Positions 48,116 through 56,280 of a stretch of DNA of 64,000 nucleotides are shown here, piece by piece (within the stretch, counting starts at the first letter, position 1; each line of letters begins with the position of its first letter). The translations under genes and the position numbers were made by a program. This stretch comes from Williamsia sp. CHRR-6 (GTDB taxonomy: Bacteria; Actinomycetota; Actinomycetes; Mycobacteriales; Mycobacteriaceae), in NCBI RefSeq assembly GCF_018474015.1, contig NZ_JAHCSG010000005.1:310001-374000 (forward strand). Reading direction: 5' to 3'. The notes under the pieces are model-generated. The model was not told the DNA's origin. It searched no databases and saw only the letters and a program-made list of their open reading frames with translations.

Positions 48116-48981
48116 GCCCCAATGCGGTCGAGAACGGCCAGGTCATCCTCGGGCAGGTGCAACCCGGCCGCTGCGATGTTGTCGCGCAGATGCTTCGGCG
48201 ACGACGTGCCGGGAATGAGCAAGATGTTCGGCGACCGCGCCAACAGCCACGCCAACGCCACTGTGCGGCTGGAGGTCTCCAGGCGAGCTGCGACCGCGTC
48301 GAGTTCGCCCGACTGCATCGGAGTGAATCCGCCGAGCGGGAAATAGGGGACGAACGCAATGCCCTCGGCCGCCAGATCGTCGACGATCTGGTCGTCCACC
48401 CGATGCACCACGCTGTAGTTGTTCTGAACGCAGACGATCGGCGCGATCGAGCGCGCCTCGGCGATCTGATCGGCGTCGACGTTGCTGACACCGAGGTGCT
48501 TGATCAGGCCATCTTGTTGCAGCTGCGCCAATGCGGTGAACGGCTCGGCGATGGAACCTGCTGTTGCGGAGTCGAATCCGCCGACCCGCAGATTCACCAC
48601 GTCGATGGCATCGATTCCGAGGTTGCGCAGGTTGTCGTGCACCGCCGATCGCAACTCGTCGCTGGAGAGCGCCTGCGGCCAATTGCCGTCGGCGTCGCGA
48701 CGCGCACCCACCTTGGTGACGATGCACAAACCAGCAGGGTAGGGGTGCAGGGCCTCACGGATGATCTGGTTGGTGATGTGTGGGCCGTAGAAGTCGCTGG
48801 TGTCGATGTGGTCGACGCCCAGTTCGACCGCCTCGCGCAGGACGGCGACCGCAGCGTCACGGTCAGCGGGCGGCCCGAACACGTGCGGGCCGGCCAGCTG
48901 CATGGCGCCGTATCCCATTCGGTTGACCACGAGGTCAGGCGCGAGGGCATAGGTGCCGGCGGCGGCAGCCGTGACGTTCAT
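48112..48981 (-). CDS. Aldo/keto reductase
   Basis: The product has 289 residues from ATG at 48981, with AGGAGT 5 bases upstream. The family pattern is MGYGAMQLAG, VDHIDTSDFYG (Asp, Tyr), CIVTKVGARRD (Lys), LGVSNVDADQI and IPGTSSPKHLRDNIAAAGL. It would reduce an aldehyde or ketone with NADPH. Co-translation with the P450, and the facing aldehyde-producing car gene, suggest an aldehyde or alcohol pathway. That is inference. Confidence 0.92.
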   Translation of the reverse strand: MNVTAAAAGTYALAPDLVVNRMGYGAMQLAGPHVFGPPADRDAAVAVLREAVELGVDHIDTSDFYGPHITNQIIREALHPYPAGLCIVTKVGARRDADGNWPQALSSDELRSAVHDNLRNLGIDAIDVVNLRVGGFDSATAGSIAEPFTALAQLQQDGLIKHLGVSNVDADQIAEARSIAPIVCVQNNYSVVHRVDDQIVDDLAAEGIAFVPYFPLGGFTPMQSGELDAVAARLETSSRTVALAWLLARSPNILLIPGTSSPKHLRDNIAAAGLHLPEDDLAVLDRIGA

Positions 48982-49062
48982 GTGGACTCCTGTCGGCGGG
49001 TGCAGGCTCACGGTTGACAGCCCTGCGATGGACTGCGCTACTTCTCAGCATGCCCTACGCCG

Positions 49063-49572
49063 TCAGTCACAGGTCTCGGCCAGCCGCTTGATGTTGCGCA
49101 GCTGCTGGCGCGCCATCATCAGATCGCCGATCGCCAGCAGCGGCGCGCCCACGCGTCCGACTCGGTCGGTGACGATCTTGAGCAGCAGCCGGGTGGACTC
49201 CTCCTGCGGGACAAGCACATAGGACATGATCGCGCCGAGGATCTCACCGGTGAACGCGCGCTGGGGCTCGACGGCGCGGATCGGTCCGAACCGTCGAGCC
49301 ATGGCGGTCATGAACGGTTCGCCGACCTTCGGCTCGGGTAGTCCGAGAAGCCGCTGCGGCGACCGCCGTCCGAGGTTGTCCACAAGGTCATACGAGTACG
49401 GCGCCACCCGAACCTGGGTCACCCAGGGCCACAGCCGCTCTGGGGTGGTCGCGACGGTGATGCCGCGCCATGCCTGCAGGGTGGGTCGGGCGACCAGGTC
49501 ATCGCAGGGGTAGCGGCGCGCCACCTCAGCGTCGGTCACGTTCCACCGATCACCGATCACCGTCGGGCCCAC
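49063..49572 (-). CDS. SRPBCC (START-like) family protein
   Basis: The product has 169 residues from GTG at 49572. It has YPCDDLVARPTLQAWRGITV, TTPERLWPWVTQVRVAPYSYD and IMSYVLVPQEESTRLLLKIV, the helix-grip fold seen in polyketide cyclase/START-like proteins. It overlaps the end of the upstream reductase gene by 16 bases and is probably co-translated with it. Ligand unknown. Confidence 0.75.
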   Translation of the reverse strand: MGPTVIGDRWNVTDAEVARRYPCDDLVARPTLQAWRGITVATTPERLWPWVTQVRVAPYSYDLVDNLGRRSPQRLLGLPEPKVGEPFMTAMARRFGPIRAVEPQRAFTGEILGAIMSYVLVPQEESTRLLLKIVTDRVGRVGAPLLAIGDLMMARQQLRNIKRLAETCD

Positions 49573-50552
49573 GCTGCGATCAACTCGAGTTCCTCAGATC
49601 GGGTGAGACCCGAGACCCGGTCGCGGTCGAGACCGCGAGCCTGCTCGTCGGCGAGGGTGTCACGCAACGTCTCGCGCAGGGGGCGCTCCTGCCCACCGGC
49701 GGCGCGGTAGGCAGTGTTGGCGCGGCGGGCAAAGCCGACCATCTCCCGCGGCAACCACAGCGGCAACGAACGCGGCCCGCCCCAGTAGGCGACGTCATGC
49801 GCGACCAACCAATCGTCATCGGCCACCACCCGCGGCCGCCGGTGACCAGCCACCTCGGCGGCGGCGTCGATCACCTCACCGAGCGGAACCGGGGTGCCCA
49901 CCACGTCGACGACTCCGGTTGTCTGTGTGGCTGCGGCGTGGACCAACCACTGCGCGGCATCGCGCACGTCGATGACCTGTGCCCACAGGTCGTCGACCCG
50001 AGGGATCAGGACCTCTTCGTGCTCGGCATCGCCCGCCTGAGCCGCGAGAGCACAGCGTGCCACCCAGTAGCCGAAGCGGTCACTGCGGTCGCCGGGACCG
50101 ACGATCAACCCAGGTCGCGCGATCAACAGTCGGTCGCCGAGTGCGTCCGCAGTTGCGCGTTCAGCGGCCACCTTCGCCTGCCCGTAGTCGGAGAGGTCGT
50201 CAGGCTGAACCGTCGAGGCCGTCTCGTCTGCGCCGATCGTCGTGTCGTCGTCGTACACCGAGATGGTCGAGACCAGCGTCCAGTGACGGGCGCGCGAAGC
50301 CAGCGCGGCCAACGCACCTGTCACCAACGCGAGTTCGTGGGACAGCTCGATCACGCTGTCCCACTCGTGTTCTCGGACGCTTGCGTACGCATTCGGCATG
50401 GTGCGATCGGCGTGTACAGCGGTAACGCCCGGCGGCATGGGACCCGCCTGTCCACGCGCCAGGCACGTCACGTCGTCGCCGCGTCGCAGCAGTGCCGCAG
50501 CGATCTCACCACCCAGCTGCGCAGTTCCTCCCAAGATCAGTGTCGAGGCCAT
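49557..50552 (-). CDS. NAD(P)-dependent epimerase/reductase-type extended SDR
   Basis: The product has 331 residues. The Rossmann motif is LILGGTAQLGGEIAAALLRRG. Further parts are WTLVSTISVYDDDT, LSDYGQAKVAAER (active Tyr, Lys) and LIARPGLIVGPGDRSDRFGYW. It resembles isoflavone reductase or sugar epimerase-type SDRs found in actinobacteria. The substrate is unknown. It is first of a two-gene unit with the SRPBCC gene. Confidence 0.85.
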   Translation of the reverse strand: MASTLILGGTAQLGGEIAAALLRRGDDVTCLARGQAGPMPPGVTAVHADRTMPNAYASVREHEWDSVIELSHELALVTGALAALASRARHWTLVSTISVYDDDTTIGADETASTVQPDDLSDYGQAKVAAERATADALGDRLLIARPGLIVGPGDRSDRFGYWVARCALAAQAGDAEHEEVLIPRVDDLWAQVIDVRDAAQWLVHAAATQTTGVVDVVGTPVPLGEVIDAAAEVAGHRRPRVVADDDWLVAHDVAYWGGPRSLPLWLPREMVGFARRANTAYRAAGGQERPLRETLRDTLADEQARGLDRDRVSGLTRSEELELIAAWARR

Positions 50553-50701
50553 GCCTTACAGCAGAACAGACTCGGCCAGGATGTACCCACCTCATCCGCT
50601 GTGAGCGTTGCTCGACCAGTGCGTGCGCTGTGCGGCCGATCGCGTGACAGAGCCGGTTCGGCACCGGGCGTCACAGCGGCGGGTTCACCCTGATGTTGCC
50701 G

Positions 50702-51445
50702 CTACTGGAGGGTGCGCGCCAGGAGGGCTTGGAGTTCGGCGAAGCTGCGCTCGGCACCCGCCTCCTGATACATGCTGGTGTCAGCCATCGAGTAGCCATG
50801 CGGCGCATCCGGGTAGATCTCGTTGGTGGCGCGCACCCCGGCAGCAGCCAGTGCCTCACCGAGGGCGGCGACGTTGTCCGGGGTCATCGACCCGTCGTTG
50901 TCGGCGTGGCCGTAAACGAACTCGGCCCGCGCGGTCGCCAGCGACAGATGCGGACTGTCGGGCTCGTCGGTCACCAGCCCGCCACCGTGGAAACCCGCGG
51001 CCGCCACCACCGATTCGGGGTGAGCACCCGCGTACCGGGTGATCAGACGAGCGCCCATGCAGTAGCCCACCGTTCCCACCGAAGTGCCCTGCACTGCAGG
51101 CAAACCCACCAATGTTTGGTGATAGACCTCGATGTCTGCGTTCACCAGATCGGCGGTCAGTCGGCTCAGGCGCGGACCGACCGCGGCGAAAAGCTTCTCC
51201 CGCTCTCCCGGTGCCCGCAGATCGGCGGTGGGCATCAGGTCAGCAACGGTGCCTTCGCGGTAGAAGGTGTTGGGAGACAGGACCACGTACCCCCATGTTG
51301 CGATGCGTTGAGCCATGGTGGCGATCTGGGGGCGCAGCCCGATGGCGTCCATGAACAGCAGCACACCAGGGCCAGACCCAGATGGGGGAGTGGCGACATG
51401 GGCTTCGACGGTGCCGCCGGGGGCGGCGAAGGTGATCAGATCCAT
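50702..51445 (-). CDS. Dienelactone hydrolase family protein
   Basis: The product has 247 residues from ATG at 51445. It is an alpha/beta hydrolase with the nucleophile Cys in VGTVGYCMGARLITRYA (CMG, as in dienelactone hydrolase). An acidic residue is in FVYGHADNDGSM and the His in YPDAPHGYSMAD. The N-terminal segment GPGVLLFMDAIGLRP is typical. An alternative TTG at 51454 would add three residues. It follows the GyrI-like gene by 10 bases on the same strand, so it may be the last gene of the marR operon. Confidence 0.88.
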   Translation of the reverse strand: MDLITFAAPGGTVEAHVATPPSGSGPGVLLFMDAIGLRPQIATMAQRIATWGYVVLSPNTFYREGTVADLMPTADLRAPGEREKLFAAVGPRLSRLTADLVNADIEVYHQTLVGLPAVQGTSVGTVGYCMGARLITRYAGAHPESVVAAAGFHGGGLVTDEPDSPHLSLATARAEFVYGHADNDGSMTPDNVAALGEALAAAGVRATNEIYPDAPHGYSMADTSMYQEAGAERSFAELQALLARTLQ

Positions 51446-51455
51446 ACCCGACAAC

Positions 51456-52079
51456 CTACGCGCGGCTAATCATCACGGGCTGGCGCAGGATGGTCCTCAG
51501 CTTCTCCGGCGCAGTTCGACGGGCATCACTGAGGTAGATCTCGTGGTGGCGCCCGGTCATGGTCAGACCGTGGTTCGGGATGTACTCATCATGCAGTCGA
51601 CGCAGGGTCTGCGCCTCGTCGTCATAGGGTCCGACATGCAGCACCTGCACGCAGCGACCCTCAGACAAGATGTTGTGGCGCAAGCGGTCCAGCTGCGGTG
51701 CAGCACCTTTCGCGCGCACCGCGGCGATCGAATCGTCGATCAGACCGACCGATATCCAGTCGGGCACCATGCTGAGCAGCGTCCAATCCCATTCAGTCTT
51801 GTCGCGGTGCACGGTGAACGAGTCCATGTCAGCCGCCCACCACAGCGCTTCCAGTGGCGGGACCACATAGTCCCTGTCGAGAGACCGTTTGCTGGCGAAC
51901 TTCACCGCGTAGGCGACGGGGTAGACCGCCGCGATCGCCTCTGCGTACGCCGCCGACGTGTTGGGGTCGCCGTGGCCGTCGATCATAAGGTAGCGACGGT
52001 CTGGAACCTCGATCTGGGCGAAACAGGTGGTGGCACGGTAGGTCTGACAGCTTCGCTTGAAGTCGATTGAGGCGCTCAT
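51456..52079 (-). CDS. GyrI-like small-molecule-binding domain protein
   Basis: The product has 207 residues from ATG at 52079. AGGAGT sits just upstream, inside the marR end. It has YLMIDGHGDPNTSAAYAEAI, LPPLEALWW-like PPLEALWWAAD, VLHVGPYDDEAQTLRRLHDE and HHEIYLSDARRTAPEKLRTI. This is the AraC effector-binding/GyrI-like family that binds or degrades hydrophobic compounds. It is co-transcribed with marR (1-base gap). A role in sensing or detoxifying a drug-like ligand is plausible. Confidence 0.85.
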   Translation of the reverse strand: MSASIDFKRSCQTYRATTCFAQIEVPDRRYLMIDGHGDPNTSAAYAEAIAAVYPVAYAVKFASKRSLDRDYVVPPLEALWWAADMDSFTVHRDKTEWDWTLLSMVPDWISVGLIDDSIAAVRAKGAAPQLDRLRHNILSEGRCVQVLHVGPYDDEAQTLRRLHDEYIPNHGLTMTGRHHEIYLSDARRTAPEKLRTILRQPVMISRA

Positions 52080-52080
52080 G

Positions 52081-52545
52081 TCACTCCTGCGCAACCACGG
52101 CTGCGGTCAGAGTGCGCAGCAGCCCGGGCACCGCCTCCAGGAGTCGACGGTGCCGCGCGTCCAGCGATCGCGACGCCAGCGCGATGGCTCCCGCACGTGC
52201 AGTGCGTTCCGACTCGACGAGACGACGCCCGGCAGGAGTGAGCGATGTGCGGCTACCGCGAGCATCGGTGGGATCGGGGGCCCGCGAGACCAGTTCTGCA
52301 GCTTCGAGTTCGATGATCATCGACCGCATGCTCTGGTGGCGGACACCGCGTTGGCGCGCCAGTTCGGCGATGCTGCACGCATCGCTGCGCGCGAGCAGAC
52401 CCAGCGTGTCCAGTTGGCCAGAACCGATGCGATCAGACCGATGACGGACCGCGCGAACGAACTCTCCGACGGCCTCGCGCAGCTCATCGGCCTGGTCGAG
52501 TTCGACTGCCGACACCGACGACTCACCAGTGCTCACACCCCACAT
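52081..52545 (-). CDS. MarR family transcriptional regulator
   Basis: The product has 154 residues from ATG at 52545 (MWGVSTGESSVSAVELDQAD). A GTG at 52536 is also possible. The winged helix is seen in LDTLGLLARSDACSIAELA, RQRGVRHQSMRSMIIELEAA and the wing APDPTDARGSRTSLTPAGRR. It heads a minus-strand unit with the GyrI-like and dienelactone hydrolase genes. It is divergent from a metallo-beta-lactamase-fold gene. The palindrome in between is a likely operator, giving autoregulation and control of both sides. Confidence 0.88.
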   Translation of the reverse strand: MWGVSTGESSVSAVELDQADELREAVGEFVRAVRHRSDRIGSGQLDTLGLLARSDACSIAELARQRGVRHQSMRSMIIELEAAELVSRAPDPTDARGSRTSLTPAGRRLVESERTARAGAIALASRSLDARHRRLLEAVPGLLRTLTAAVVAQE

Positions 52546-52572
52546 CGTACAGCCAAACTGCATTTCCGCATA

Positions 52573-52587
52573 TACAGTTATCCTGTA
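52573..52587. promoter_or_regulatory. Candidate MarR operator in the divergent promoter region
   Basis: TACAGTTATCCTGTA is a perfect 5-bp inverted repeat with a 5-base centre. It lies 28 bases above the marR start and 26 bases before the MBL start. It overlaps plausible -10 boxes on either strand, as expected for a repressor site. The binding protein is inferred from position only. Confidence 0.55.
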
Positions 52588-52612
52588 CATCTAGCGAAAG
52601 TGGAACCCCTGC

Positions 52613-53254
52613 ATGCGACTCACCAAACACACACATGCCACCGTCACCCTGAGCAAGGGTGACGCCACGCTGCTCATCGATCCGGGCGCGTTCACCAGCG
52701 ACGCCGCGGAACTGATCGCGGCCGCCGAAGCCATCCTCATCACCCATGAGCATTTCGACCACATCGATGTAGACGCCGTGCGAGCAGGATTGCAGGCACG
52801 GCCGGAATTGCACATCCACGGTCCGGAGTCCGCACTCGGCGCACTGACCCAGTTCGGCGATCGCGTGCACGCTGTCGCCGCCGGAGATCGTTTCACCACA
52901 GCAGGATTCGATGTGCGCGTGTTCGGAGAGCAGCACGCAATGATCCACCCCGAGATCCCCTGCGTCCACAACATCGGCTACCTGATCGACAGCGCCGTGC
53001 TACATCCCGGCGATGCCTACCTCGTGATCGACGAGCCGGTGGACACGTTGCTGGTCCCGACCAGCGGGCCGTGGACCACGATGGGCGATGCGATCGAGTA
53101 CGTGCGCAGCGTCAAGCCGCGCCAGAGCATCCAGATCCACGACGTGATGCTCAGCGAGGTCGGTATCCGCTCGGCAGGCATGTTCTTGGGTCAGGACAGC
53201 CTCACGCAAACCACGCTCCTCACACTGGAACCGGGCGAGTCGGTAACGATCTGA
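52613..53254 (+). CDS. Metallo-beta-lactamase-fold hydrolase (UlaG-like)
   Basis: The product has 213 residues. The N-terminal ATVTLSKGDATLLIDPGAF and the metal motif ITHEHFDHID (HxHxDH form) fit the MBL fold. GEQHAMIHPEIP, VLHPGDAYLV and IQIHDVMLSEVG supply further ligands. It resembles the UlaG/L-ascorbate lactonase-like group. It is divergent from marR and probably regulated by it. Substrate unknown. Confidence 0.87.
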   Translation: MRLTKHTHATVTLSKGDATLLIDPGAFTSDAAELIAAAEAILITHEHFDHIDVDAVRAGLQARPELHIHGPESALGALTQFGDRVHAVAAGDRFTTAGFDVRVFGEQHAMIHPEIPCVHNIGYLIDSAVLHPGDAYLVIDEPVDTLLVPTSGPWTTMGDAIEYVRSVKPRQSIQIHDVMLSEVGIRSAGMFLGQDSLTQTTLLTLEPGESVTI

Positions 53255-53267
53255 CTGCGAAAAATGG

Positions 53268-53702
53268 TCAGTCCAAGCAGAATTCGTTGCCCTCGACGTC
53301 ACGCATCACTATGCATGCCTCGTCGACGCCTGATGCGGGGAGCAGTTCCACCCGCTGCGCGCCCTGGTCGACCAGACGCGCACACTCGGCTTCCAATGCG
53401 TCAACGCGTTCCTGCCCGACCAATCCGGTGCCAACTCGGACGTCGAGGTGCAGCCGGTTCTTGACCACCTTTCCTTCCGGCACCCGCTGGAAGAACAAGC
53501 GCGGCCCAACACCGGCGGGGTCCTGGCATGCGAACGCGGACCCCTGGATGTCGAGCGGGAGAACCGCGTTGAACGCCGCCCACGAATCGAATCCGGACGG
53601 GGGAGCAGGGATCTCGTATCCAAGTGCGGCGCACCAGAATCGTGCCACCTTCTCGGGTTCGGCGCAGTCAAACGTCACCTGCACAGTTCGCGCTGCTGTC
53701 AT
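53268..53702 (-). CDS. VOC (glyoxalase/bleomycin resistance) family protein
   Basis: The product has 144 residues. Two beta-alpha-beta-beta-beta modules are visible: VTFDCAEPEKVARFWCAALGY, and the C-terminal half RLHLDVRVG ... ELLPASGVDEACIVMRDVEG ending NEFCLD. It converges on the MBL gene with a 13-base gap. It is a small cytoplasmic enzyme or binding protein of unknown substrate. Confidence 0.88.
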   Translation of the reverse strand: MTAARTVQVTFDCAEPEKVARFWCAALGYEIPAPPSGFDSWAAFNAVLPLDIQGSAFACQDPAGVGPRLFFQRVPEGKVVKNRLHLDVRVGTGLVGQERVDALEAECARLVDQGAQRVELLPASGVDEACIVMRDVEGNEFCLD

Positions 53703-53764
53703 CGAACGACGATAGCCCGACTCGCAGCGGCCGCGGCGACGATCGAAGCGATTACGGTGTCGGC

Positions 53765-54121
53765 GTGGAAATCATCGCGACCAGACAGCGAAAGCAACCC
53801 GCCCCCGCCTGGGTGGTCTTCGACGACCTGTCCAACCCTAATCGGACGTCCGGCCGCGAGTGGTTACACCTCCTCGACGACGAGATCGCACCGCGGATCC
53901 TGCAATTCCACCGACCCGACACGGTCACCTGGTCGTCGATCTGGATCAAGCGCCCCGACGCAAGGAGCGTTTTCGAACTGTCCGACGCCGGCGGCGAGAC
54001 AGCGCTGCGCTGGTCGCTGCTGGTCATTCCGCCTACACCCGAGGAGCAGTTGTTCCGCAACATGTGCCAGCGGATCGGCGAGCTCATCAACGCCAACCTC
54101 CGCTATACCTACGGTCAATGA
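53765..54121 (+). CDS. Hypothetical protein, possible SRPBCC-like fold
   Basis: The product has 118 residues from GTG at 53765. It reads EIIATRQRKQPAPAWVVFDD at the N-terminus. WSSIWIKRPDARSVFEL, ETALRWSLLVIPPTPEE and MCQRIGELINANLRYTYGQ follow, the last a C-terminal helix. This alternation suits a START-like helix-grip fold, but I do not recognise the family firmly. It lies 62 bases from the divergent VOC gene start. Confidence 0.65.
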   Translation: MEIIATRQRKQPAPAWVVFDDLSNPNRTSGREWLHLLDDEIAPRILQFHRPDTVTWSSIWIKRPDARSVFELSDAGGETALRWSLLVIPPTPEEQLFRNMCQRIGELINANLRYTYGQ

Positions 54122-54207
54122 ACCCCGGACGCCACAGAGGCAGAGAGGATTTCGCTTGGTGAAAGCATCGGGCGGCCAGAACGGGGCAGCGAGTAGCGTC
54201 ATGCGGC

Positions 54208-54771
54208 ATGGGAAACCTCACTTTCAGCCTCAACCTCACCCTCGACGGTTGTGTTGATCATCGGGAAGGTATCGCCGACGAGGAGACCCACGCCCACTTC
54301 ACCCGCCTGATGAACGACGGGGGAGCGATGCTGTGGGGTCGCATCACCTACGAGATGATGGAGAGCTACTGGCCGGCGGTCGCGCGGGGCGACGTGGAAG
54401 CCTCCGACGCCGAGCGCGAGTGGGCGAGAAATCTGAACGTGAAACCGAAATACGTTGTGTCCACGACCCGAAGCACGTTTCCGTGGGCCAACAGCCATCA
54501 CCTCAGCGGCGACCTGCGCACTGCGGTGCAGGCGTTGAAGGATGCGACTCCGACCGGTGTCCTGCTGGGTAGCGGGATGCTGGCAACTGAACTCGATCGC
54601 CTCGACCTCATCGACGACTACCAGTTCCTGATCCAACCGCGCATCGTCGGCCACGGCCCAACGCTGTTTCAACGCGGGCTGCCCAGCACTCGCGCACTAG
54701 ATCTGGTCTCCGCAACCACGTTGAGGAGCGGGATCATCGCGGTGCACTATCGACGCGTCCGCGAGCGATGA
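54208..54771 (+). CDS. Dihydrofolate reductase/RibD C-terminal family protein
   Basis: The product has 187 residues. MGNLTFSLNLTLDGCVDHRE, AMLWGRITYEMMESYWPAV, KYVVSTTRSTFPWANSHHL, GVLLGSGMLATELDRLDLID and QPRIVGHGPTLFQRGL are the typical pattern of actinobacterial RibD-C/DHFR-like reductases. It likely binds NADPH. The substrate is unknown, and the family is often found alone in variable regions. It converges on a very short minus-strand ORF. Confidence 0.9.
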   Translation: MGNLTFSLNLTLDGCVDHREGIADEETHAHFTRLMNDGGAMLWGRITYEMMESYWPAVARGDVEASDAEREWARNLNVKPKYVVSTTRSTFPWANSHHLSGDLRTAVQALKDATPTGVLLGSGMLATELDRLDLIDDYQFLIQPRIVGHGPTLFQRGLPSTRALDLVSATTLRSGIIAVHYRRVRER

Positions 54772-54870
54772 TCAATTGGCGATACCCAGCACCGAACCGA
54801 TGAGTTCCGATTTTGCAGCGCTGTACGCCGCCGCATAGTCCGCGACCAACGAACCCGCCTCGCCCACCAT
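54772..54870 (-). CDS. Possible 32-residue small protein
   Basis: A short frame starting MVGEAGSLVADYAAAYSAAK and ending ELIGSVLGIAN has GGGGAGGTGC just before its start. A GTG one codon later has better spacing to that site. Third codon positions are mostly G or C and the chain is amphipathic and Ala-rich. It starts 99 bases after the larger minus-strand hypothetical gene. No family recognised. It abuts the DHFR-like gene's 3' end. It could also be the remnant of a longer gene. Confidence 0.35.
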   Translation of the reverse strand: MVGEAGSLVADYAAAYSAAKSELIGSVLGIAN

Positions 54871-54969
54871 GCACCTCCCCGACAATCACACCAGCATAGA
54901 ACCTGTGTTCGAATTGCCTCCCTCAGGGCTCACGAGGCAAGGCAGGCAGCAGACCCAAAATGTTCATCG

Positions 54970-55644
54970 TTACGGCCCCCAGCCCAGCATGGATGCGAAG
55001 GCTGTGATCTCTTGTTCGATTGCCACGCGGTGCTGCGGTTCCCGCCACCACCGGCCCCACATTTCGCCAGCCGCGCTGAGAGCGGCTATCAGCGGACCAC
55101 CAACGACCACGCGATCCTGGCTGTAACGACCAGCATTGTCGTGCCACAGGTAAGCGCCGACTGCTGGATGGACGAACCCGTCCGAGATTCGCGCCGACCA
55201 CATACGGCTATGGACGCGCCAACCCGCGGCGGCACGCCCGTCACCAAGATCGCCACCGAGACTTGAGTACAGCTCATCGCGTAGCTGGGCCTCCTCACCA
55301 GGCAACTCCAAAGACCCCGGGATGGGCGGAATTCGCCGCCACCGAGACACGATTCGATCGACGTGGTCGGAGACCGAGGGCGGTATCAAAGTTACCGGCT
55401 GACCAATGGCAGCCGCGTCCCGTTGGCGCGCGGCCCTCAGGCGTTCACAAGCAAACGAAAACGAGTCCGCAGCCCCGTCATCCCTGGCCCACTGCGTTGC
55501 CTGGAAAACGAAGCTGTCGAACGCCTCTCGCTGGATCGGCACCTGGCGGCGCAGGGCCTCAACCGCCTCGGGAGACTGCCCCTTCGATAGCAGCGAAACG
55601 ACCGACGTCTCCACTTCGGCGATATACACCCCGCTCTGGCTCAC
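54970..55644 (-). CDS. Hypothetical protein of unknown function
   Basis: The product has 224 residues. It is acidic and mostly helical at first (VETSVVSLLSKGQSPEAVEA, AFDSFVFQATQWARDDGA). It ends in a Trp-rich stretch (HSRMWSARISDGFVHPAV, AGEMWGRWWREPQHRVAIEQ). There is no signal peptide or membrane segment. Codon use is consistent with coding, but GC appears lower than in housekeeping neighbours. I do not recognise a family. It lies at the edge of a decayed stretch beside an immunity-type gene, so a link to a toxin/immunity island is possible but unproven. Confidence 0.6.
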   Translation of the reverse strand: MSQSGVYIAEVETSVVSLLSKGQSPEAVEALRRQVPIQREAFDSFVFQATQWARDDGAADSFSFACERLRAARQRDAAAIGQPVTLIPPSVSDHVDRIVSRWRRIPPIPGSLELPGEEAQLRDELYSSLGGDLGDGRAAAGWRVHSRMWSARISDGFVHPAVGAYLWHDNAGRYSQDRVVVGGPLIAALSAAGEMWGRWWREPQHRVAIEQEITAFASMLGWGP

Positions 55645-55764
55645 CAGCCGAGACTATGGCCAGATCCATGATCCCGCCTTTCACGTGTCCGTTCCCGATG
55701 TCGACATCGGCGACGAAGCGTTGCCGACGCCGTAAGCGGTCGGAGAAACGGGTCGACGCACGCG

Positions 55765-55918
55765 TCAACGAAATGTGTACTTATAGGCACCGATGAGTTG
55801 GTCCGCCTCGGGGCTCAGGAAGAACGCCCAGTGACCATCATCGAACTCGAAGCTTCCGGTCAGGACGTCGTCAGCGCAACCGCACGTTCACCAGCCACTT
55901 TCGACCACTACCTGACAT
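55765..55918 (-). pseudogene. Frameshifted remnant of a short gene
   Basis: ATG at 55918 opens MSGSGRKWLVNVRLR and stops. In another frame, from about 55880, the strand reads DDVLTGSFEFDDGHWAFFLS and PEADQLIGAYKYTFR to a stop at 55765. Together they look like one small protein of about 50 residues, broken by an indel near 55873-55882. No family recognised. The opposite strand is also open here, so the call is tentative. Confidence 0.3.
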
Positions 55919-55955
55919 AATGCATCTTATCGGCGATTGCCGTGACAGCGTCAAG

Positions 55956-56195
55956 CTAACTGGTCAGGACGAGATGCTCCTGCGTCTGCTGGCCGCGCCA
56001 GCGCACTTCGGCGAGGCCGACGTCGTGACGCAACTTTCGCCGATGCGCTGGCCCAGCGGGCTGCCCGCACCAACTGATCACCCCGATAAGGCGCTCCACC
56101 AGCGGACCGCGGTCGTCGAACCGGACGACGGTTACCCACCAGATGGCCTCGGCCATCCAACTCATGCCTCGCCAACATAACGTCGTCATGCGCAC
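55956..56195 (-). CDS. Small hypothetical protein
   Basis: The frame runs from a GTG at 56195 (79 residues). Other possible starts are ATG at 56189 and ATG at 56165. The last gives MSWMAEAIWWVTVVRFDDRG, followed by PLVERLIGVISWCGQPAGPA and a charged tail ending EHLVLTS. The Trp-rich start and balanced composition suggest coding. No family or ribosome site is clear. A 19-bp palindrome lies immediately upstream. Confidence 0.4.
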   Translation of the reverse strand: MRMTTLCWRGMSWMAEAIWWVTVVRFDDRGPLVERLIGVISWCGQPAGPAHRRKLRHDVGLAEVRWRGQQTQEHLVLTS

Positions 56196-56198
56196 TCA

Positions 56199-56217
56199 AA
56201 ACGTCACTGTGACGTTT
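56199..56217. promoter_or_regulatory. 19-bp palindrome, possible operator
   Basis: AAACGTCACTGTGACGTTT is a perfect 9-bp inverted repeat around a central T. It sits just above the small minus-strand gene at 56195 and 64 bases past the end of the upstream Imm26-like gene. The symmetry and size suit a dimeric regulator's site; no regulator gene is adjacent. Confidence 0.5.
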
Positions 56218-56280
56218 CGAGCTAGGCGCTGAGGGGCAACCCATGGTTCTGCAAGCGTCGCCTTCTAGCAACGCCACGCC

